Shown piece after piece: positions 14,464 through 19,087 of a stretch of 19,087 nt of DNA (position 1 is its first letter; every line of letters starts with the position of its first letter). A program made the translations under genes and the position numbers. Source of the stretch: Holosporales bacterium (GTDB lineage: Bacteria > Pseudomonadota > Alphaproteobacteria > RUG11792); contig JAISID010000031.1 of the NCBI GenBank assembly GCA_031262205.1, positions 1 through 19,087 of the forward strand, written 5' to 3'. The notes beneath the pieces are model-generated. The model worked only from the letters and a program-made list of their open reading frames with translations. It was not told the origin of the DNA and searched no databases.

Positions 14464-15060
14464 TTACTTAATCGCGACGGCTTCCTCTTCTTTGTTTATT
14501 AAACGTTTTATGTTGTCTAAATGCGTGTATAGTAGGAAGAAAAGGGTTCCTATGGCAAACAGCAAGACGTCTAATTTAGCGTCGCCGACTATATAACCGT
14601 ATAATGTTAAAACTGTAAAGGATACGCTTAACAATATAGAGGCGAGCGAGGAAACCCTAGTGATTTTTGCCGTAAGCGCCCAAATGATTATGGAAACTAA
14701 TGCGAAACCTGGGGATAAAGTAAGAAATATTCCAGCGGAAGTCGCAACGCCTTTTCCGCCTTTGAATGAGAGCCATATGGGATAGACGTGCCCGATAATG
14801 CAGAAAAATACGGCGACAAGAGCGTATGGGTTACATACGAAAAGTTTAACGAAAAGAGAAAATAGAATCCCTTTTGTTGCGTCGATTAATAAAGTTAGGG
14901 CTGCTTGTTTTTTGTTTCCGGTTCTCAAAACATTTGTCGCTCCGACGCTATGCGAACCAAAATTTCTTAGATCGATACCGCTCCCAAATTTAGCGAGAAG
15001 GAACCCAGTGGGGATGGAGCCGACAATATAGCCGATTACGCATAATGTTAATAAATTCAT
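14464..15060 (-). CDS. plsY: Glycerol-3-phosphate acyltransferase PlsY
   Basis: 198 residues, integral membrane enzyme. It uses acyl-phosphate to acylate glycerol 3-phosphate, the first step of phospholipid synthesis. The three family blocks are GSIPTGFL (14-21), RNFGSHSVGATNVLR (32-46) and GHVYPIWLSFKGGKGVAT (90-107). Five or so hydrophobic segments and a charged C-terminus (INKEEEAVAIK) are seen. The ATG lacks a clear ribosome site. It is divergent from tdk and convergent with nupC. Its partner PlsX is not in the window. Confidence 0.96.
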   Translation of the reverse strand: MNLLTLCVIGYIVGSIPTGFLLAKFGSGIDLRNFGSHSVGATNVLRTGNKKQAALTLLIDATKGILFSLFVKLFVCNPYALVAVFFCIIGHVYPIWLSFKGGKGVATSAGIFLTLSPGFALVSIIIWALTAKITRVSSLASILLSVSFTVLTLYGYIVGDAKLDVLLFAIGTLFFLLYTHLDNIKRLINKEEEAVAIK

Positions 15061-15135
15061 CTGTTATGTCAAATTTTAATTTTCTTAGTTTTATCGATTA
15101 TACAACATCTCGTTTTTTGACGAAGTTTAAATTTG

Positions 15136-15226
15136 TTATTTGGGGGAAATGCGGCGTTTAATTTTGTCTTGGATTATATAAATGCAACGGCATTCTGCTT
15201 ATTAGCTTGCGGAGCGGCGAGGGAAT
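15136..15226 (+). repeat. Possible solo tail of the palindromic element family
   Basis: TTATTTGGGGGAAATG at 15136 closely resembles the hairpin-tail junction of copy 3 (TTATTTGGGGGAATGG, near 16805). A GGCATTCTG block then recalls GGTATTCTG in copy 2. There is no hairpin beside it. Similarity is short and judged by eye. Confidence 0.3.
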
Positions 15227-15247
15227 GTAGTATAAACAATATACTAC
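15207..15247 (+). promoter_or_regulatory. tdk: tdk promoter with overlapping inverted repeat
   Basis: TTGCGG (15207-15212) and TATAAA (15231-15236) are 18 bases apart, upstream of tdk. The -10 box lies within GTAGTATA (15227-15234), a perfect complement of TATACTAC (15240-15247) over a 5-base loop. This arrangement would suit a repressor site covering the start of transcription. Confidence 0.45.
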
Positions 15248-15270
15248 ACATATTCTTGGACGATTAAGAC

Positions 15271-15858
15271 ATGGCTAAATTATATTTCTATTACTCCGCG
15301 ATGAATGCTGGGAAAACTACAAAACTTCTTCAAAGTAGTTTTAACTACAAAGAAAGAGGACTTGATACATTGCTTTACACCGCCAAGATTGACGATAGAT
15401 TCGGCGAAGCTAAAATCGCGTCTAGAATAGGTCTTTCAGACGATGCGTATACTTTTGACAACAATCTTAATCTCTTCGATGATATTTCAAAAAGAAGAGC
15501 TAAGAACACAGCTTGCGTATTGGTGGACGAAGCGCAATTTTTAAGCAAAGAGCATGTTAAACAATTGTGTAAAGTCGTAGACGAGTTGAATATTCCCGTA
15601 TTAACTTACGGCTTGAGAACTAGTTTCTTGGGAGAAGCCTTTGAGGGAAGTTTATATTTGCTGCTTTGGGCGGACGAACTTGTGGAGGTCAAAACCATTT
15701 GTCATTGCGGCAAAAAAGCGACTATGAATGCGAAGTTTGACTCAAATGGGAATATTGTGAGAAGCGGCGCTCAAATAGATATTGGGGGGAATGAAAAATA
15801 TATAGCTCTTTGTAGGAAACATTATTGGGAAGGCAAGTGTTCAAAAGCAGATAAATAA
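15271..15858 (+). CDS. tdk: Thymidine kinase, type II
   Basis: 195 residues, cytoplasmic. It phosphorylates thymidine (and deoxyuridine) with ATP. The P-loop is SAMNAGKTT (9-17), followed by DDRFG (41-45) and DEAQF (86-90, Walker B and catalytic Glu). Next come the YGLRTSFLGEAFEGS stretch (113-127) that leads into the substrate lasso, and a zinc site with Cys144, Cys146, Cys181 and His184. These match the proteobacterial tetrameric enzymes. With NupC it forms a salvage route for imported nucleosides. A promoter with an overlapping palindrome precedes it. It shares one base with recO (TAATG), so the two are one operon. Confidence 0.96.
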   Translation: MAKLYFYYSAMNAGKTTKLLQSSFNYKERGLDTLLYTAKIDDRFGEAKIASRIGLSDDAYTFDNNLNLFDDISKRRAKNTACVLVDEAQFLSKEHVKQLCKVVDELNIPVLTYGLRTSFLGEAFEGSLYLLLWADELVEVKTICHCGKKATMNAKFDSNGNIVRSGAQIDIGGNEKYIALCRKHYWEGKCSKADK

Positions 15859-16481
15859 TGTGGACATGGAACGATGTAGGCATTGTTTTATCGTCTAAAA
15901 ATCACGGCGAAAAATACAAGATTATCGATGTTTTCACAAAACGTCATGGAAAGTTTGCAGCATTGTATCAGGCATCGAAGGTAAGCAGCTTTTCCATATT
16001 TTCGAAGGTGGATATAGATTATTTGTCTAGAAACGAGACTTCTTTAGGCTTTTGGAAATTGAAAAATGAAAAGCAAAATTGGATATATTTGTTAAATTCA
16101 GGGAGTCATCTTTTGGTTTGCCAGGGAATCTGCTTTCTGTTAAATAAAGCCTTGCCCCACGCGTTGCCACATAAAAACCTATTTAATTTTGCGGAATACA
16201 TAGCCGATAATATACAGAAATTCTCGGAACGCGAGGTATTGTCGTTGTATGCATATTTCGAGTTTGTTTTGCTGGAGAATGCTGGTTTCGGATTAGACCT
16301 CGGCGAGCAGAATACAGATGTTTCTGAATTATGGAAATTATGGAAGAGGCATGAATTTACATGCGACGCATCGAGAGGCGATATAAAAAACTCTTTGGAA
16401 AATACAGGGAATGCAATAGAAAGAAATATCTCGCATTTAGCAAATAATCACTTCAGAATGGCGATTTGCCGACTCGTATGA
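15858..16481 (+). CDS. recO: DNA repair protein RecO, short form
   Basis: 207 residues. The N-terminal OB-fold is clear: MWTWNDVGIVLSSKNHGEKYKII-type start, then DVFTKRHGKFAALYQASK. The helical domain has the YFEFVLLENAGFGLDL block, which fits the alphaproteobacterial RecO pattern. RecO works with RecR to load RecA on gapped DNA. It is about 30-40 residues shorter than most RecO proteins. The part after GLDL, where many RecO proteins have a zinc-binding or structured loop, is shortened and has only one cysteine. The C-terminal NHFRMAICRLV resembles the family end, so it may be a reduced but working protein. It begins in the last base of the tdk stop codon. Confidence 0.8.
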   Translation: MWTWNDVGIVLSSKNHGEKYKIIDVFTKRHGKFAALYQASKVSSFSIFSKVDIDYLSRNETSLGFWKLKNEKQNWIYLLNSGSHLLVCQGICFLLNKALPHALPHKNLFNFAEYIADNIQKFSEREVLSLYAYFEFVLLENAGFGLDLGEQNTDVSELWKLWKRHEFTCDASRGDIKNSLENTGNAIERNISHLANNHFRMAICRLV

Positions 16482-16661
16482 TTTTCTTTAGTTGTGAGTA
16501 AATGGAATCGTTTTTTTGCGAACCGTAGATAGAATGCGCATAAACGAATATACTTAGGGGTTCTGAATATTAAAGTAATCCGCCTATAAAAAGAGGCATT
16601 AGCTCATAGCGGGGGCTGATGTCTAGTTATAAGGGGAAAATTATATACAAAGCATATAACT
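16482..16661. other. Non-coding spacer after recO
   Basis: No gene found. TTAAAGTAATCCG (16570-16582) repeats a motif from 5174-5187. An imperfect stem GGCATTAGC/GCTGATGTC follows (about 16595-16622) with two G-T pairs. Neither has a T-run that would make it a recO terminator. Confidence 0.35.
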
Positions 16662-16881
16662 ATAATATTTATCTTTTGGCGTACTTCGATTATACCGATT
16701 TATTACGCATAGCTTGTCAAAGGACGCTCTCTTCGTTCGCTCTATTGCCCTTGACAAGTCGCTTTATAAATCGGTCGAGATATCCTCGTTCCTAAAGATA
16801 AATATTATTTGGGGGAATGGTTTGTGTCTTTAACGTCAATGTTCTAAAAGAGAACGAGAGCGGTTAATAGCTGTCGCTAAA
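16662..16881 (+). repeat. Dispersed palindromic element, copy 3 (hairpin plus shortened tail)
   Basis: The hairpin module is 16662-16808 (147 bp). Outer arm ATAATATTTATCTTTTGG (16662-16679) pairs with 16791-16808 with one mismatch. Middle and inner arms follow, the inner with one mismatch (CTTGTCAAAGG). One base is inserted in the left arm compared with copy 2. The tail from GGGGGAA (about 16811) to GTCGCTAAA (16873-16881) is about 30 bases shorter than in the other copies. This copy lies between convergent genes (recO and tlc), so it does not act as a leader of a downstream gene. Confidence 0.9.
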
Positions 16882-16967
16882 CAGGGAATCGTACTTGCCA
16901 CACATGAAACAACGGATTCGTGGAACGCGACAGAGGAACTAATTAAAAGTATATTCATTAAAAAATC

Positions 16968-17100
16968 GGAGTCATACCTCAATGTCCTAAAAAATATCTC
17001 GTTTCAGCTAGACAATTCTAATCGGCAACGATATTTATGCTATTTCGGCTGGGTTCTTCGTATATAACTGCTATTTACTATGGTATCAAGGGATGACTCC
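16968..17100. repeat. Segment of 133 bp bounded by short inverted repeats
   Basis: GGAGTCATACCT at 16968-16979 and, reading inward from 17100 on the minus strand, GGAGTCATCCCT agree at 11 of 12 positions. The inside shows no open frame. It may be a small inverted-repeat element or an extended stem next to the tlc terminator. Only one copy is in the window. Confidence 0.4.
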
Positions 17101-17101
17101 C

Positions 17102-17138
17102 AAAAAATTGTCTAAGAGAATGACCTCTTAGACAATTT
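17102..17138 (-). terminator. Rho-independent terminator of tlc
   Basis: AAATTGTCTAAGAG and CTCTTAGACAATTT (17105-17118, 17125-17138) are perfect 14-bp complements over a 6-base loop. On the minus strand they end in a run of T (17107-17102). It starts about 32 bases after the tlc stop codon. Confidence 0.9.
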
Positions 17139-17170
17139 CTAATATTTGGTTTTAATGTTTAATCAGGATT

Positions 17171-18556
17171 TTAACATACAACCTTTTTTTCATCAGAGGC
17201 TTTTTTGCATGTTTTACCAAGATAAACGGCAACTATTATCCAAAGAACGATCAATGGGTAACCGACTACGCCCGTAAGCGTTAAGTAATATGCCTTTCCA
17301 GCTAGTTCTCCAAAAGCAGCCTTTAATGGAAGCAACGTCATGTTGAATACAGAACCTGCTTCTTTTGCAATTCGCCCTCCAAAAGCCTCAATCCAGGCTT
17401 GCGCTTTGAATCGAGCAGATTCAGACGTCGGTATGTAAAGTTGTTTCAACGACGGGTTGTTTAACGCGTAATTGATAGCTTTTGAGCTAACCATCAGCAC
17501 AAACAAGAAATTCAAAGAATCCAGCGCTAAGAAGCCGAAAAGAGCGCATCCCAAGAGAAGAGGTGTACATATCAAAGCTATGCCCAAACCGAGGAATCTT
17601 GAAATGTTGCTAATTCCAAGCAACAAGAACAACACTGTTATTATGTTGACGCACGAACCGTATTCTCCTAAGTATTTACTAAGTTCCGTTCCTGAATATA
17701 CTTTTGCAGCAGCCATTTTGAAGTTGTAGTCAAAAATCGTCGTAATTAATTCGAACATCAATATCGCAAAGAATATGCCCATTAGGTATTTATGAGAGAA
17801 TAGCAATTTAATTCCTTCTGTAAATCCAGGCTTCTTCCCCTTTGCTTCCTTTTCTTTTGCCGCTTTCTTTTTATCTTCTTCGCTTTCAAATGCGACTAAC
17901 AATTCTTTAGGCGTCGCTTTGAAGAAATATTTTGTAACGGTAATCATAATAAACGCTGCGATTCCAGCAGTTATTAACGAAAGAAAGTCTGTTTGTAAAC
18001 CTAATCTTTTCGGCATGCCAGTTATTAAAACCGGAGTAATTATTCCAGCAATTTGTCCTACGAAATATACCAACGGAAATCCGCGTTTTGCCGTTTTCGG
18101 ATCGGTGACGTCAGTACAAATCGCCCAGAACATCGCAAATACAACAGACGCCCAGCTTTCTACGAAGAAATACCATATATAGCCGACAATGCTTTTTCCT
18201 ATCGAATTAGTGTATATTCCATCCTGACATAAGAAAATTACGCAGGCGAAAACGCATATCGCAATACCATAAAATGTAGGGATTATCGACGTTATCTTTT
18301 CTCTGGGATACATGCTAATTAATTTTGTGTAAATTGCGACGAATGGGATCATTAAACAAAGAGAAACAGTTTTAGCAAATGGAATGTATTCAGCTCCAAC
18401 TAGCTGGGCAAATACGGAGTCCTTTAAAGGACGTATAATCCAGTAAATGCCTACAACCATAAAGTATATGAAACCCAGCCTTATAAATTTTCGGAATTCT
18501 TGTTCTTCGAACTCTCCGAAATTAAATTTACAACACTTCATTAAGAATTTGATCAT
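17171..18556 (-). CDS. tlcA: ADP/ATP (nucleotide) translocase, Tlc/NTT family
   Basis: 461 residues, inner-membrane carrier with 11-12 hydrophobic segments. Members of this family exchange host ATP for ADP or import nucleotides and occur in obligate intracellular bacteria and plastids. Family features are the first-helix end YWIIRPLKDSVF (38-49) with its charged RPLKD, a TDVTDPKTAKRGFPLVYFVGQ segment (about 148-168), and AQAWIEAFGGRIAKEAGS near the C-terminus. A Lys/Glu-rich cytoplasmic loop (about 222-243) joins the two halves, as in other carriers of this type. It is about 40 residues shorter than Rickettsia Tlc1. Substrate (ATP/ADP exchange or other nucleotides) cannot be told. AAGGAG sits well before the ATG. 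A promoter and a strong terminator bracket it as a single-gene unit. Confidence 0.93.
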   Translation of the reverse strand: MIKFLMKCCKFNFGEFEEQEFRKFIRLGFIYFMVVGIYWIIRPLKDSVFAQLVGAEYIPFAKTVSLCLMIPFVAIYTKLISMYPREKITSIIPTFYGIAICVFACVIFLCQDGIYTNSIGKSIVGYIWYFFVESWASVVFAMFWAICTDVTDPKTAKRGFPLVYFVGQIAGIITPVLITGMPKRLGLQTDFLSLITAGIAAFIMITVTKYFFKATPKELLVAFESEEDKKKAAKEKEAKGKKPGFTEGIKLLFSHKYLMGIFFAILMFELITTIFDYNFKMAAAKVYSGTELSKYLGEYGSCVNIITVLFLLLGISNISRFLGLGIALICTPLLLGCALFGFLALDSLNFLFVLMVSSKAINYALNNPSLKQLYIPTSESARFKAQAWIEAFGGRIAKEAGSVFNMTLLPLKAAFGELAGKAYYLTLTGVVGYPLIVLWIIVAVYLGKTCKKASDEKKVVC

Positions 18557-18603
18557 ATTAACTCCTTAGTGATCAATCTACCAATATATACAATCATTAA
18601 AGC

Positions 18604-18633
18604 ATAATATCACTTAGATATGAGGTTTTGCAA
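18604..18633 (-). promoter_or_regulatory. Promoter of the nucleotide translocase gene
   Basis: On the minus strand TTGCAA (18633-18628) and TATTAT (18609-18604) are 18 bases apart, about 50 bases before the start codon. Both boxes are near consensus. Confidence 0.55.
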
Positions 18634-19087
18634 AAATTTTTAACCGTCAATTTTATATTTAGTATTCAAAAATACAATCTTTTTTATCCATTCTTCTTTA
18701 GAAGATTGCGCTTACGGTTGCGTAGGAATCTTCTTAGGAATCGTTCCGTAGCATATGGTAAGTAGATTACCGAAGGGATATCGAGGAGACTTACGTATCA
18801 GCGGAGGGGATTATTTTTGGGGGAAGCGGCGCTAAAAACTAGGGAAACATCCTTTGGGAAACCATAGCCAAAATGGAGAGTAAGGGGAAATGGGGGAAGA
18901 GCCGCTCAAAAGATTTGATAAAAAGTCTAGCGAAAAATGGGGAAACTTTGATAAGAAATTTAGTGAAAAATAAAATTTAAAAATTAACGAAAAATTAACA
19001 AATTTGTACTATAATTTCCATCCCAAACCCCCGCCCTCCTCGGGGCTTGCTTCCCTTAACTACTTAACCTATGCAAGCATAGCTTTA
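18634..19087. other. Gene-free right end with G-rich tracts, a stem-loop and a -10 box
   Basis: No coding frame found. AGAAGATT/AATCTTCT (18700-18707, 18727-18734) forms a stem-loop. A stretch near 18814 (TTATTTTTGGGGGAAGCGGC, then GCTAAA) resembles the element tail, and G-runs continue to about 18950. At 19009 a TATAAT box points to the right. Beyond it lies a C-rich then G-rich block (about 19026-19047), and a CTATGC-AA-GCATAG hairpin lies at 19070-19083. A transcription unit may start here, but the window ends too soon to name it. Confidence 0.35.

Noticed and set aside
4855..16881. Riboswitch or leader RNA as the explanation of the palindromic elements
   Set aside because: Copy 3 lies between convergent genes with nothing to regulate downstream, and left-arm changes are not compensated, so a conserved regulatory RNA fold is not favoured.
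1..19087. CRISPR array or retron
   Set aside because: No regularly spaced short repeats and no reverse transcriptase or Cas-like protein were found. The long hairpins are not accompanied by a reverse transcriptase gene in the window.

Overview
This is a low-GC, gene-sparse stretch of a bacterial chromosome, most likely from a host-restricted alphaproteobacterium of the Holosporales/Rickettsiales type. Four things point there. The omega subunit (rpoZ) and the two-SH3 secreted protein have alphaproteobacterial character. There is an ADP/ATP translocase of the Tlc/NTT family, typical of obligate intracellular bacteria. A nucleoside carrier sits next to thymidine kinase. The intergenic spaces are long and rich in repeats. 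The genus cannot be named from the sequence alone.

Layout. 1-2280 is an accessory segment: the broken 3' end of a tyrosine recombinase gene, then a type II restriction-modification pair on the minus strand (SacI-like endonuclease and D12-class adenine methyltransferase, start and stop overlapping as GTGA). 2501-2895 holds convergent tRNA-Asn(GTT) and tRNA-Phe(GAA), each with a readable promoter. 3058-4639 is a two-gene unit: a group III 6-phosphofructokinase and a secreted SH3-domain protein. 5315-6739 is a DASS-type dicarboxylate/anion carrier, convergent with radA (6750-8117, minus). 8415-8991 is a small unrecognised two-gene cassette (minus). 9127-12492 is a minus-strand operon read as rpoZ, gltX, a lytic transglycosylase-like lipoprotein and ilvE. 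13056-14306 is a CNT nucleoside transporter. A perfect parS palindrome lies at 14438-14453, before plsY (minus). tdk and recO (15271-16481, plus) overlap by one base. tlc (17171-18556, minus) has a clear promoter and terminator. The last 0.5 kb shows no gene.

The most striking unexplained structure is a family of three dispersed palindromic elements (4855-5100, 12726-12979, 16662-16881), all in one orientation. Each is a 138-147 bp long-hairpin module with 15-18 bp terminal inverted repeats, followed by a more diverged tail of about 75-110 bp. The right half of the hairpin is almost invariant (one change in 62 positions over three copies), while the left half and loop differ. The palindrome can be read as an open frame in all three. 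It recalls the Rickettsia palindromic elements but matches none that I can recall by sequence.

Together the genes suggest a cell that imports ATP or other nucleotides (Tlc), nucleosides (NupC, then Tdk) and dicarboxylates (DASS) from a host. It keeps glycolytic, phospholipid, translation and repair functions and carries a restriction-modification system. The parS site suggests the window may lie in the origin-proximal part of the chromosome.
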